Source: Nocardioides marmotae
Lineage (GTDB): Bacteria; Actinomycetota; Actinomycetes; Propionibacteriales; Nocardioidaceae
DNA length: 64,000 nt
Direction of reading: 5' to 3'
NCBI RefSeq assembly: GCF_013177455.1
Contig: NZ_CP053660.1
Location: forward strand, 1,488,001-1,552,000
Positions 18,092 to 26,987 of the stretch are shown here, in pieces (the stretch's first letter is position 1; each line of letters opens with the position of its first letter). The notes under the pieces were generated by a model, which saw nothing but the letters and a program-made list of their open reading frames with translations, searched no databases and was not told the DNA's origin. The position numbers and the translations under genes are program-made.

Positions 18092-19522
18092 ATGCGTCCA
18101 CTCCGCCGCCTCGTCCCCGGCCTGCTGGCCGGGACGCTCGTGCTCGCCGGCTCCGCGACCGCCCTCGCCGGCGACGAGCCGGCCGCCCGGCCGCGGCCCG
18201 GGTCCGCAGGCATCGGGGATCCCTACTTCCCCCAGGACGGCAACGGCGGCATCGACGTCCGCAGCTACGACGTCGACATCGCCTACGACTTCGACCGCGG
18301 GCGGCTCGAGGGCAGGACCCGGCTCCGCGTTCGTGCCATCCACGACCTGTCCCGGTTCAACCTCGACCTGCTGCTCCCGGTGCAGCAGGTCCGGGTCGCG
18401 GGCCGGCCCGCGCGGTGGACGCGCCCGGACCGGCACGAGCTGAGCATCCGCCCGGCGCGGCCGGTCCTCGCCGGTGACGTCGTCACCGTGGTCGTGCGGT
18501 ACGCCGGACGGCCCGGCCGGATCAGGTGGCAGGGCGAGCAGAACTGGCTGGCCGACCCCGGCGAGGTCGTCGCGATGAACCAGCCGCACATGGCCCCGTG
18601 GTGGTTCCCCGCCAACGACCACCCCCGCGACAAGGCGCACGTGGACGTCTCGGTCACCGTGCCGGCCGACAAGCAGGTCGTGGGCAACGGACGGCTGGTC
18701 TCGCGCAGGGTGCACGGGCGGCAGGCGACCACCCGCTGGCGCGCGGCCGAGCCGATGGCGCCGTACCTCGCCTTCTTCGCCGCGGGCCGCTTCCAGGTCG
18801 ACCACGGCGTCCACCACGGGCTGCCGTGGTACGTCGCGGTCTCCCGCCGCATCCCCCAGCCCGAGCGCTCCCGCGCGATGGACCTGATGCGGCGCACCTC
18901 CGACGTCGTCCGGTGGACCGAGCAGCAGCTGGGTCCCTACCCGTTCAGCGCGACCGGCGGCCTCACCACCAGCCTCGAGCCGGGCTTCGCCCTGGAGAAC
19001 CAGACCCGCCCGACCTACCCCGTGATGAGCGGCCGCGGCGCGCTCGCGACCGTCGTCCACGAGGTCGCCCACCAGTGGTTCGGCGACTCCGTCGCGGTGC
19101 GCGGGTGGCGCGACATCTGGATCAACGAGGGCGCCGCGACCTTCATGGAGGCGCGGTACGCCGAGGCGCACGGCGGCATGAAGGCCCAGCGGTGGATGGA
19201 GGGCACCCACGCGCTGCTGGCCGACCACGACGACTTCTGGGCGGTGCCGGTCGACGACCCCGGAGCGGAGCGGATCTTCTCCGAGCCCGTCTACCTGCGC
19301 GGCGGGATGGCCTTCCAGGCGCTGCGCACGCGCATCGGCGAGCGCAACTTCCGCACGCTGCTGCGCACCTGGCTCGCCGACCGCGAGGGCGGCCACGGCT
19401 CGGGCGCCGAGCTCGAGCAGCTCGCCGCCGAGGTCAGCGGGGAGTCCCTCGGCGGGTTCTTCGACGCCTGGCTCCGCGCGCCGCGGCCCCCGGCCCGCAC
19501 CGCGGCCAACGGGTTCGCGTGA
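18092..19522 (+). CDS. Secreted M1-family metallopeptidase
   Basis: The 476-residue protein starts with a signal peptide (about 1-26, LLAGTLVLAGSATALAG). The N-terminal beta domain is followed by the gluzincin core with HEVAHQWFG (His323, Glu324, His327) and the third zinc ligand Glu346 in NEGAATF, the correct 18-residue spacing. The exopeptidase GAMEN motif is replaced by ALENQ. It lacks the large C-terminal HEAT-like region of full aminopeptidase N, as is common for shorter actinobacterial members. Its stop overlaps the GTG of the AGE-family gene by four bases, an odd partnership of a secreted peptidase with a cytosolic sugar enzyme. Confidence 0.9.
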   Translation: MRPLRRLVPGLLAGTLVLAGSATALAGDEPAARPRPGSAGIGDPYFPQDGNGGIDVRSYDVDIAYDFDRGRLEGRTRLRVRAIHDLSRFNLDLLLPVQQVRVAGRPARWTRPDRHELSIRPARPVLAGDVVTVVVRYAGRPGRIRWQGEQNWLADPGEVVAMNQPHMAPWWFPANDHPRDKAHVDVSVTVPADKQVVGNGRLVSRRVHGRQATTRWRAAEPMAPYLAFFAAGRFQVDHGVHHGLPWYVAVSRRIPQPERSRAMDLMRRTSDVVRWTEQQLGPYPFSATGGLTTSLEPGFALENQTRPTYPVMSGRGALATVVHEVAHQWFGDSVAVRGWRDIWINEGAATFMEARYAEAHGGMKAQRWMEGTHALLADHDDFWAVPVDDPGAERIFSEPVYLRGGMAFQALRTRIGERNFRTLLRTWLADREGGHGSGAELEQLAAEVSGESLGGFFDAWLRAPRPPARTAANGFA

Positions 19523-20751
19523 CCGGCCCGGCGGCTGTCGGTCCCGTGGTCGGCCCGGTGTCCGGTGACCGCGCGGTCCTGCTGGAGCGGCTGCTGGCCT
19601 TTGCGGCCGGCTCGCGACTCGAGCGGGGCTTCGGCCACCTGGGCCGCGACGGCACGGTCAACACCGGGCGCGGCCCCGAGCTGTGGATCAACGCGCGGAT
19701 GACCTACGTCTTCTCCCTCGCCTCCCTGCTCGGCGTCCCCGGCGCGGCCGACCTCGCGCGGCACGGCATCGAGACGCTCGGCGGGCCCTTCGAGGACCGC
19801 GCCCACGGCGGGTGGTGGAGCGCCCTGGACGGCGACGGGCGTCCCATGGGGGACACCAAGTCCTGCTACGACCACGCCTTCGTCGTGCTCGCCGCCGCCA
19901 CGGCCGCGGTCGCCGGGGTCCCCGCGGCCGACGGCCTGCTCGACCGCGCGCTGGCTGTCCACGCCGAGCGGTTCTGGGACGAGGGCCGCGGGCTGTGCGT
20001 CGAGCAGTGGTCGGGGGACTGGTCGCGGGCCGAGGACTACCGCGGCGCGAACGGCTGCATGCACACCGTCGAGGCCTACCTCGTCGCCGCCGACGCGACC
20101 TGCGACCCGGTCTGGCGCGGGCGCGCCCTGCGGATCGCTGAGCACCTCGTCGACCGCGTCGCCCGCGCCCACGCGTGGCGGGTCGTGGAGCACTTCGACG
20201 CCGACTGGCGGCCGCTGCCCGAGCACCACCGCGACCGTCCCGCCGACCCGTTCCGGCCCTACGGTGCCACCCCCGGCCACGGCCTGGAGTGGGCCCGCCT
20301 GCTCGTCCACCTCCACGCCGCGCACGAGCGCGCCGGCGACCCGCCGCCGGGCTGGCTGCTCGAGGCGGCCCGCGGCCTCTTCGACCGGGCCGCGGCCGAC
20401 GCCGACGGCGGCCGCGCCGGCTTCCCCTACACCACCGACTGGTCCGGGGTTCCGGTCGTCGACCAGCGGTTCCACTGGGTGCACTGCGAGGCGGTGCTCG
20501 CGGCGGACGCGCTGGCCCGGGCGACGGGGGAGGAGCGGTACGCCGACCTCGCCGCGCGCTGGTGGTCCTTCACCGTCGACCACCTCGTCGAGCCCGACGG
20601 CTCCTGGCTGCACGAGCTCGGCCCCGACCTCGCCCCGGCCGCGCTGACCTGGCCGGGCAAGCCCGACGCCTACCACGCGCTCAACGCGCTGCTGCTGCCC
20701 TCGCTCCCGCTCGCCCCGTCGGCCGCCGTCGCCCTCGCCGCGAGCCGGTGA
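19519..20751 (+). CDS. AGE-family (N-acylglucosamine 2-epimerase-like) sugar isomerase
   Basis: The 410-residue protein fits the (alpha/alpha)6-barrel family that includes N-acylglucosamine 2-epimerase, YihS aldose-ketose isomerase, mannose isomerase and cellobiose epimerase. Characteristic pieces are RGPELWINARMTYVFSLA, KSCYDHAFVVLA, ANGCMHTVEAYL, GATPGHGLEWARL with a catalytic-type His, and FHWVHCEAV. Length and these His residues suggest a mannose or sulfoquinovose isomerase-like activity, but the substrate cannot be fixed from sequence. Translation is coupled to the M1 peptidase (GTGA overlap). It is convergent with the FAD oxidoreductase, 21 bp away. Confidence 0.85.
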   Translation: MTGPAAVGPVVGPVSGDRAVLLERLLAFAAGSRLERGFGHLGRDGTVNTGRGPELWINARMTYVFSLASLLGVPGAADLARHGIETLGGPFEDRAHGGWWSALDGDGRPMGDTKSCYDHAFVVLAAATAAVAGVPAADGLLDRALAVHAERFWDEGRGLCVEQWSGDWSRAEDYRGANGCMHTVEAYLVAADATCDPVWRGRALRIAEHLVDRVARAHAWRVVEHFDADWRPLPEHHRDRPADPFRPYGATPGHGLEWARLLVHLHAAHERAGDPPPGWLLEAARGLFDRAAADADGGRAGFPYTTDWSGVPVVDQRFHWVHCEAVLAADALARATGEERYADLAARWWSFTVDHLVEPDGSWLHELGPDLAPAALTWPGKPDAYHALNALLLPSLPLAPSAAVALAASR

Positions 20752-20772
20752 GGGGCTGGGAGGCGGGCCGGG

Positions 20773-22134
20773 TCAGCCGCCGAGGAGCGGGGCGGTGGCG
20801 CGGGCGACCAGGCTGGGCCGGCCGGTGACCGCCTCCTCGACGTCGGCGAGGCGGGTGGCCCGCAGGCCGAGGTTGATGCCCAGCCAGCGCAGCGGCTCGG
20901 CCTCCCACGCGGGCGAGCGGTGCCCCACCCAGGGCAGCCGCACCAGGTCGGTGTCGCGGCCGAGGACCAGGTCGGCCAGGGTGCGGCCGGCCAGGTTCGT
21001 GGTGGCGACCCCGTCGCCGACGTACCCCCCGGCCCAGGCGAGCCCCGTGCGCCGGTCGAACCCGACCGAGGCGCACCAGTCGCGGGGGATGCCGAGCGGC
21101 CCGCCCCAGGCGTGGGTGACCCGGGTGCCGGCGAGCACGGGGAACATCGAGGTGAGGGTGGCGTAGAGGCCCGCGAAGACCCGCTCGTCGTGGTCGAACT
21201 CCGGCCGGACGCGCGAGCCGAGGTGGTACGGCGCGCCGCGGCCGCCGAAGGCCAGCCGGTCGTCGGCGGTGCGCTGGCCGTAGATCACCAGGTGCCGGTG
21301 GTCGCTGAAGGTCTCCCGCCGAGCCAGCCCGATCTCGGCCCAGGTCTGCGCCGGCAGCGGCTCGGTGGCGATCATCAGCGAGTAGACCGGCACGACCGCC
21401 CGGCGCAGGCCCGGCAGCAGCGGGGTGAACCCCTCGGTCGCGCGCACGACGACCTCCGCGCGGACGTCGCCGTGCGCCGTGCGGGCCCGCCCGGGCTCGA
21501 TCGCGGTCACGCGGGTCCGCTCGTGGATCGTCACGCCCCGCCGCTCGCACGCCTCGGCCAGGCCGGTCACGAGCCGCACGGGGTGGATCGCGGCGCAGTC
21601 GGGGGTGTACGTCGCCCCGCGCACGCCCCGCGCGCCGAGCACCGCGCTCGCCTCGGCCGCCCCGAGCAGGCGCAGGTCGTCCTCGGCGCGGCCCCAGGAG
21701 CGGGCCTCGGCGACCTCGGCGCGGGCGCGGGCCCACTGGGCGCGGCTGCGGGCGGCGACCAGGGTGCCGCCCCGGGTGTAGTGGCAGTCGATCCCCTCGG
21801 CGGCCGTCGTGCGGCCCACCTCGGCGACGGTCTCGCGCATCGCGCGGTGCTGGGCCAGCGCGGCCTCGCGCCCGGCCATCGCTGTGAGCGCGGCGATCGA
21901 GGCCGGGAACAGCGCCGAGCACCAACCGCCGTTGCGCCCCGACGCGCCGTGCCCGACCTGCTCGGCCTCGAGGACGACGACGCGCAGCGTGGGGTCGGCG
22001 ACGAGCAGGGAGTACGCCGTCCACAACCCGGTGTAGCCGCCGCCGACGATCGCCACGTCGGCGTCGCGGTCGCCCGGCAGCGGCGCGCGGGCGGGGGCCT
22101 CCGGCGCGGTGTCGCGCCACAGCGGGCGGCTCAG
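20773..22134 (-). CDS. FAD-dependent amine oxidoreductase (DAO/PuuB-like)
   Basis: This DAO-superfamily flavoprotein has the dinucleotide-binding motif VAIVGGGYTGLWTA near its N-terminus and the GHGASGRNGGW flavin-contacting block, as in gamma-glutamylputrescine oxidase PuuB and related amine oxidases. The first ATG/GTG in frame is GTG 22056 (427 residues), but that would start almost on the FAD motif. Family members carry about 25 more residues, and the frame upstream encodes a plausible head (SRPLWRDTAPEAPA) beginning at a CTG at 22134 that overlaps the Lrp stop (CTGA). I therefore prefer CTG 22134 (453 residues). Location beside the polyamine transporter suggests a polyamine or gamma-glutamyl-polyamine substrate. 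Confidence 0.8.
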   Translation of the reverse strand: MSRPLWRDTAPEAPARAPLPGDRDADVAIVGGGYTGLWTAYSLLVADPTLRVVVLEAEQVGHGASGRNGGWCSALFPASIAALTAMAGREAALAQHRAMRETVAEVGRTTAAEGIDCHYTRGGTLVAARSRAQWARARAEVAEARSWGRAEDDLRLLGAAEASAVLGARGVRGATYTPDCAAIHPVRLVTGLAEACERRGVTIHERTRVTAIEPGRARTAHGDVRAEVVVRATEGFTPLLPGLRRAVVPVYSLMIATEPLPAQTWAEIGLARRETFSDHRHLVIYGQRTADDRLAFGGRGAPYHLGSRVRPEFDHDERVFAGLYATLTSMFPVLAGTRVTHAWGGPLGIPRDWCASVGFDRRTGLAWAGGYVGDGVATTNLAGRTLADLVLGRDTDLVRLPWVGHRSPAWEAEPLRWLGINLGLRATRLADVEEAVTGRPSLVARATAPLLGG

Positions 22135-22604
22135 CGCACACCCCAGGAGTAGGTCTGCTTGCGCAGGCTGAGGTACATGAACGTCTCGGTCGCCACGACC
22201 CCCTCGATCGAGCGGATCCGGTGGGAGAGCAGGTCGAGCAGGTGGTCGTCGCTCTCACAGACCACCTCCACCAGCAGGTCGAAGGAGCCGGCGGTGATCA
22301 CGACGTAGTCGACCTCGTCGAGGTCGCTGAGCGCGTCGGCCACCGGCTCGAGCGGGCCCTGCACCTTCACGCCGACCATCGCCTGCCGCGCGAAGCCGAG
22401 CTCGAGGGGGTCGGTGACCGCCACGACCTGCATCACCCCGCCCTCGATGAGCCGCTGCACCCGTTGGCGGACCGCGGCCTCGGAGAGCCCGACGACCTTG
22501 CCGATGGCCGCGTACGAGCGCCGACCGTCCTGCTGGAGCTGCTCGATGATCGCCTTGGAGACGTCGTCGAGCACGACGGACGTGCGGTCCTGCCTGTGGT
22601 TCAT
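22131..22604 (-). CDS. Lrp/AsnC-family transcriptional regulator
   Basis: The 157-residue protein has an N-terminal winged HTH (about 15-60, VSKAIIEQLQQDGRRSYAAI then GKVVGLSEAAVRQRVQRL) and a C-terminal RAM/AsnC ligand-binding domain (about 75-150). Such regulators bind amino acids or related effectors and control transport or breakdown genes nearby. It is divergent from potD and overlaps the FAD oxidoreductase gene, so it is the obvious candidate regulator of the polyamine cluster. I chose ATG 22604, preceded by GGGAG; an upstream in-frame ATG at 22763 would add 53 residues unlike the family. Confidence 0.9.
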   Translation of the reverse strand: MNHRQDRTSVVLDDVSKAIIEQLQQDGRRSYAAIGKVVGLSEAAVRQRVQRLIEGGVMQVVAVTDPLELGFARQAMVGVKVQGPLEPVADALSDLDEVDYVVITAGSFDLLVEVVCESDDHLLDLLSHRIRSIEGVVATETFMYLSLRKQTYSWGVR

Positions 22605-22665
22605 GGCCCGCACTCTCCCATGAGGCCCGCCGGCCGGGCGAGGCGGAACGCACGTGGGACCACCT

Positions 22666-22698
22666 CGAAACGATCGATTCCGTTGCGAACAGGTTTCG
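22666..22698. promoter_or_regulatory. Inverted repeat CGAAAC-N21-GTTTCG, candidate operator
   Basis: Half-sites at 22666-22671 and 22693-22698 lie in the 194-bp space between the divergent Lrp-type regulator and potD. A further GTTTC follows at 22707. Position suits autoregulation and control of the transporter operon. Confidence 0.4.
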
Positions 22699-22798
22699 TC
22701 CCGACGGTTTCCCTTGCCGTCGACGGGCCCCGGTGGCACGATCCGGAGCACGTCAGCCACCAACGAGCCGCGGCCGCACGGTCGCCGAGGGGAGCCGG

Positions 22799-24001
22799 AT
22801 GACGCGCCGAGCGCCCAGGGTCACGCCGGGCCCGCGAGGGCCGGCGACCACGCGTCGTACCGTCCTGCGGGGCGTGGGCGGCCTCGCCGTCGTGGGCGGG
22901 AGCCTGGCGGTGCTGCCGCTGTTCGGCAAGGACGGCGCCCAGCAGGACCCGGCCGCGTGCCGGGCCACGGACCGCTCGGCCGAGGACCGTCTCCTCGTGG
23001 TCTCCAACTGGCCCGGCTACATCGACCCGCGGCGCGACGCGGGCAACACCCGCGACCTGTTCGAGGAGCGCACCGGGGTGGCGGTGCGCTACACCGACGA
23101 CGTCAACGACAACGCGGAGTTCTACGCCAAGGTGAGCAACCAGCTCGGCAGCTGCGAGCCGGTCGAACGCGACATGGTGATGCTCACCGACTGGATGGCC
23201 GCGCGGATGATCAACCTCGGCTGGATCCAGCCGCTGGCCCGCAAGAACGTGCGGAACCTGCACGCCAACCTCATCGAGCCGCTGCGCGGCGTCGCGTGGG
23301 ACCCCGACCTGCAGTTCCACGCGCCGTGGCAGACCGGGCTGACCGGCGTCGCCTACAACGCGGCGAAGACCGGCGAGATCGGCAGCTTCAGCGAGCTGCT
23401 CGACGACCCGGAGCTCAAGGGGCGCGTCACGCTGCTCTCGGAGATGCGCGACACGATGGCGTTCGCGCTCAAGGCCACCGGGGCCGACCCCGAGGACTTC
23501 ACCCAGGACCAGTGGGACGACGCGATCGACCGGCTGCGCAAGGCGGTCAGCGACGGCCAGGTGCGGGCCTTCACCGGCAACGAGTACATCCAGGACCTCG
23601 CCGCGGGGAACATCGTGGCCTGCGAGGCGTGGTCCGGCGACGTCATCCAGCTGCAGTTCGAGAACCCCGACATCAAGTTCGTCGCCCCCGAGGAGGGGCT
23701 GGCGCTCTGGAGCGACAACATGCTCGTTCCCAACGGCGCCGAGCACCAGGCGAACGCCGAGGCCTGGATCGACCACTACTACGACCCGGCCGTCGCCGCC
23801 CGGCTCGCGGCCTGGGTCAACTACATCTGCCCCGTCGAGGGCGCGCGCGAGGAGATGGAGAAGATCGACCCCTCGCTGGTCGACAACGCCCTGATCTTCC
23901 CCGACGCCGAGATGCTCGCGCAGACCTTCGCGTTCATGCCGCTCGACGACCGCCAGGCGACGGCCTACGAAAGGGACTGGTCCGATGTCACAGGTGGCTG
24001 A
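22799..24001 (+). CDS. potD: Spermidine/putrescine ABC transporter substrate-binding protein
   Basis: The 400-residue protein is a PotD/PotF-type type II periplasmic-binding-fold protein. It has a twin-arginine signal (RRTVLRGVGG near residues 19-28) and hydrophobic core, so it is exported by Tat and probably tethered or free outside the membrane. NWPGYIDP near 70-77 is the typical family opening, followed by the extended binding domain with ALWSDNMLVPNGA. Start ATG 22799 follows GAGGGGAG; an in-frame ATG at 22733 has no support. The end overlaps potA by 17 bp. It is first in a four-gene operon potD-potA-potB-potC. Confidence 0.93.
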   Translation: MTRRAPRVTPGPRGPATTRRTVLRGVGGLAVVGGSLAVLPLFGKDGAQQDPAACRATDRSAEDRLLVVSNWPGYIDPRRDAGNTRDLFEERTGVAVRYTDDVNDNAEFYAKVSNQLGSCEPVERDMVMLTDWMAARMINLGWIQPLARKNVRNLHANLIEPLRGVAWDPDLQFHAPWQTGLTGVAYNAAKTGEIGSFSELLDDPELKGRVTLLSEMRDTMAFALKATGADPEDFTQDQWDDAIDRLRKAVSDGQVRAFTGNEYIQDLAAGNIVACEAWSGDVIQLQFENPDIKFVAPEEGLALWSDNMLVPNGAEHQANAEAWIDHYYDPAVAARLAAWVNYICPVEGAREEMEKIDPSLVDNALIFPDAEMLAQTFAFMPLDDRQATAYERDWSDVTGG

Positions 24002-25175
24002 CACCCCCGCGACCCCTGCGCGCCCGGGGACCTCCGCCGGCGGCGACCCCGGGTCGTACGACGGCCTCCGGCTGCGCCAGCTGACCAAGGCGTTCGCCGG
24101 GTTCACCGCCGTCCAGTCCCTCGACCTCGACGTGCCGCGCGGCTCGTTCTTCGCGCTGCTGGGGCCCTCGGGCTGCGGGAAGACCACCACGCTGCGGATG
24201 GTCGCCGGGCTCGAGACCCCGACCTCGGGCACCATCACCCTCGCCGGGCAGGACATCACCTTCGCCAAGCCCTACCGGCGCCCGGTCAACACCGTCTTCC
24301 AGAGCTACGCGCTCTTCCCGCACCTCGACATCTTCGAGAACGTCGCCTTCGGGCTGCGGCGGCGCCGGGAGAAGGACGTCGACCGCCGGGTCCACGAGAT
24401 GCTCGACCTCGTCGAGCTGACCTCGCAGGCCCGCAAGCGCCCCGCCCAGCTCTCCGGCGGCCAGCAGCAGCGCGTCGCCCTGGCCCGCGCGCTCATCAAC
24501 AGCCCCGAGGTGCTGCTGCTCGACGAGCCGCTCGGCGCCCTCGACCTCAAGCTGCGGCGGTCGATGCAGATCGAGGTCAAGCGGATCCAGGAGGAGGTCG
24601 GCCGCACCTTCGTCCACGTCACCCACGACCAGGAGGAGGCCATGACGATGGCCGACACCGTCGCGGTGATGAACGGTGGCGTCATCGAGCAGATGGGGCC
24701 GCCGGCGGAGCTCTACGAGAACCCGCGCAGCACCTTCGTGGCCAACTTCCTCGGCCAGTCCAACCTGGTCGCCGGCCGGGTGCTGCGCCGGGCCGCGGAC
24801 GTCACGACGGTCGACATGCAGGGCATCGAGGTCTCGGTGCCGACCCCGCGCGTGCACAGCGCCACCGACGACGGCTGGGTCGGCATCCGGCCGGAGAAGG
24901 TGCTGATCGGTCCGCCCGGGGCCGAGCTCGACGCGCCGGGCAACACCATCCCCGGCGGCGTGGTGACCGACGTCAGCTTCGTGGGCGTCAGCACGCTGTA
25001 CCTCGTGCGGATGCCGTGGGGCCAGGAGCTCCAGGTCTTCTCCCAGAACACCGGCCGCACCCGGATGTTCGCCCAGGGCGAGCAGGTGGAGCTCTCGTGG
25101 CGCCCGGAGTACGCCTTCCTCCTCGACCGCAGCCAGGACGCCGCCGCCGGGTCCGCCGAGCGCGTGGGGGCCTGA
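23985..25175 (+). CDS. potA: Spermidine/putrescine ABC transporter ATP-binding protein
   Basis: The 396-residue ATPase has Walker [10 protein letters not shown] (about 61-69), Q-loop FQSYALFPH, signature LSGGQQQR, Walker [12 protein letters not shown] and the H-loop VTHDQEEA. The C-terminal region from about 285 is a TOBE regulatory domain, as in PotA and other MOI-type importers. It couples ATP hydrolysis to polyamine import with PotB and PotC. The ATG lies inside the potD 3' end; potB starts immediately after its stop. Confidence 0.95.
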   Translation: MSQVADTPATPARPGTSAGGDPGSYDGLRLRQLTKAFAGFTAVQSLDLDVPRGSFFALLGPSGCGKTTTLRMVAGLETPTSGTITLAGQDITFAKPYRRPVNTVFQSYALFPHLDIFENVAFGLRRRREKDVDRRVHEMLDLVELTSQARKRPAQLSGGQQQRVALARALINSPEVLLLDEPLGALDLKLRRSMQIEVKRIQEEVGRTFVHVTHDQEEAMTMADTVAVMNGGVIEQMGPPAELYENPRSTFVANFLGQSNLVAGRVLRRAADVTTVDMQGIEVSVPTPRVHSATDDGWVGIRPEKVLIGPPGAELDAPGNTIPGGVVTDVSFVGVSTLYLVRMPWGQELQVFSQNTGRTRMFAQGEQVELSWRPEYAFLLDRSQDAAAGSAERVGA

Positions 25176-26108
25176 GTGACCAGCACCGCGGGGGTCGCCC
25201 CGCCCCTCGACGTACCCGGGGCGCCGCAGGGCACCGAGGAGCCGCCGCCGCCGGAGTCGGGACGCCACCGGGGCCGGACCGGCTACCTCCTCCTGCTGCC
25301 CGCGGCGCTGTGGCTGGTGCTGTTCTTCGTCGTGCCGTTCTACTCCCTGGTCGCGACCAGCCTCTATGACCCGGCGGGCTCGGACTTCCGCGGCTATGAG
25401 ATGACCTGGGCGTTCGGCAACTACGTCGACGCGCTCCAGGAGTACTGGCGCCCGCTGCTCCGCTCGCTCTGGTACGGCGGGCTCGCGACCGCCTTCTGCC
25501 TCGTGCTCGGCTACGTGCTGGCCTACGCCATCGCCTTCAAGGCCGGCCGGTGGAAGAACCTCATGCTGGTGCTGGTCGTCGCGCCGTTCTTCACCAGCTT
25601 CCTGGTCCGCACCCTGTCGTGGAAGCTGATCCTCGCCGACGACGGCTGGGTCGTGGGCACCCTCCAGCTCCTCCAGCTCGTCGGCGAGGACGGCCGGCTG
25701 CTGGCGACGCCGGTCGCGGTGGTCGCCGGGCTGACGTACAACTTCCTGCCCTTCATGGTGCTGCCGCTCTACGCCAGCCTCGACAAGATCGACCCCGCGC
25801 TGGTCGAGGCCTCCAGCGACCTCTACGCCCACCCCGTCGTCGGCTTCTTCAAGGTGACCTGGCCGCTGTCGCTGCCCGGGGTGGTGTCCGGGACGCTGCT
25901 GACCTTCATCCCCGCCTCGGGCGACTACATCAACGCCGAGCTGCTCGGCTCGCCGAACCAGCGGATGGTCGGCGGGGTGGTCCAGAGCCTGTTCACCGAC
26001 GCCAACGACTACCCGGCGGCCGCCGCGCTGTCGATGGTCCTGATGGTCCTGATCGTCGTGATGGTGCTGGTCTACGTACGCCGCGCCGGGACCGAGGAGC
26101 TCTTGTGA
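25176..26108 (+). CDS. potB: Spermidine/putrescine ABC transporter permease
   Basis: The 310-residue permease has an N-terminal soluble segment (about 1-30, Pro/Gly-rich) and six hydrophobic segments. The cytoplasmic EAA loop is visible as VEASSDLYAHPVVGFFKVTW near 209-228. It is the PotB-type subunit of the importer. Start is GTG directly abutting the potA stop (TGA then GTG). Its own stop overlaps the potC GTG (GTGA), so all subunits are translationally coupled. Confidence 0.93.
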   Translation: MTSTAGVAPPLDVPGAPQGTEEPPPPESGRHRGRTGYLLLLPAALWLVLFFVVPFYSLVATSLYDPAGSDFRGYEMTWAFGNYVDALQEYWRPLLRSLWYGGLATAFCLVLGYVLAYAIAFKAGRWKNLMLVLVVAPFFTSFLVRTLSWKLILADDGWVVGTLQLLQLVGEDGRLLATPVAVVAGLTYNFLPFMVLPLYASLDKIDPALVEASSDLYAHPVVGFFKVTWPLSLPGVVSGTLLTFIPASGDYINAELLGSPNQRMVGGVVQSLFTDANDYPAAAALSMVLMVLIVVMVLVYVRRAGTEELL

Positions 26109-26911
26109 GCGCCGTGCGGTGGGTGCGCGAGCACCTCGTGCTGGTGCTCGGGCTGCTCGTCCTGGCCTACAGCTTCGTGCCGATCGCGGTCGTGGTCCTG
26201 ATGAGCTTCAACGAGCCGGCGAGCCGCAACGTCTACGCCTTCGGCTCCTTCACCCTCGACAACTGGGCCAACCCGTGCGCGGACCCGACCATGTGCGACG
26301 CCCTCGTGCGCAGCGCGCAGATCGGGCTGCTCTCCACCCTGGTGGCGACCGTGCTCGGGACGCTTGCGGCGTTCGCCCTGGTGCGCCACGACTTCGCCGG
26401 CCGCTCGGCGACCAACCTGCTGGTCTTCCTGCCGATGGCGGCGCCCGAGATCGTGCTCGGCTCCTCGCTGCTGGCGCTGTTCGTGGCCGCGGGGTTCAGC
26501 GGCCAGCTGGGGTTCTGGACGATCTTCGTGGCCCACGTGATGTTCTGCCTGTCCTTCGTGGTCGTCGCCGTGCGGGCCCGCTTGGCCGGCATGGACGACC
26601 ACCTCGAGCAGGCCGCGATGGACCTCTACGCCACCCCGGCGCAGACCTTCTGGCGGGTGACCTTCCCGCTCGTCTTCCCCGGGATCCTCGGCGCCGCCCT
26701 GCTGAGCTTCTCGCTCTCCTTCGACGACTTCATCATCACCAACCTCAACGCCGGCACCACCACGACGTTCCCGATGTACGTCTGGGGCGTCGCCCAGCGC
26801 GGCGTGCCGATGCAGGTCAACGTGATCGGCACCCTGATGTTCCTCGTCTCGGTCGCCATCGTCGTCCTCGGCGAGGTCGGCAACCGCCGCCGCCTGGCCG
26901 CGCGCACCTGA
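26105..26911 (+). CDS. potC: Spermidine/putrescine ABC transporter permease
   Basis: The 268-residue protein is the PotC-type second permease, with six hydrophobic segments and an EAA loop EQAAMDLYATPAQTFWRVTF near 171-190. FDDFIITNLN near 212 is typical of PotC/PotI. GTG 26105 overlaps the potB stop. It closes the transporter operon and is followed by three short imperfect direct repeats (ACCTGATCCCGC, 26906-26949), the first of which includes its stop codon. Confidence 0.93.
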   Translation: MSAVRWVREHLVLVLGLLVLAYSFVPIAVVVLMSFNEPASRNVYAFGSFTLDNWANPCADPTMCDALVRSAQIGLLSTLVATVLGTLAAFALVRHDFAGRSATNLLVFLPMAAPEIVLGSSLLALFVAAGFSGQLGFWTIFVAHVMFCLSFVVVAVRARLAGMDDHLEQAAMDLYATPAQTFWRVTFPLVFPGILGAALLSFSLSFDDFIITNLNAGTTTTFPMYVWGVAQRGVPMQVNVIGTLMFLVSVAIVVLGEVGNRRRLAART

Positions 26912-26949
26912 TCCCGCCCGCACACCTGATCCCGCACACCTGACCCCGC
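26906..26949. repeat. Three copies of ACCTGA(T/C)CCCGC
   Basis: Copies start at 26906, 26924 and 26938. The first spans the potC stop codon. Spacing is irregular (18 and 14 bp). Function unknown. Confidence 0.7.
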
Positions 26950-26987
26950 GCAGGGTTGCGCCGGCCCGCACGGGCAACCGGGCGACC

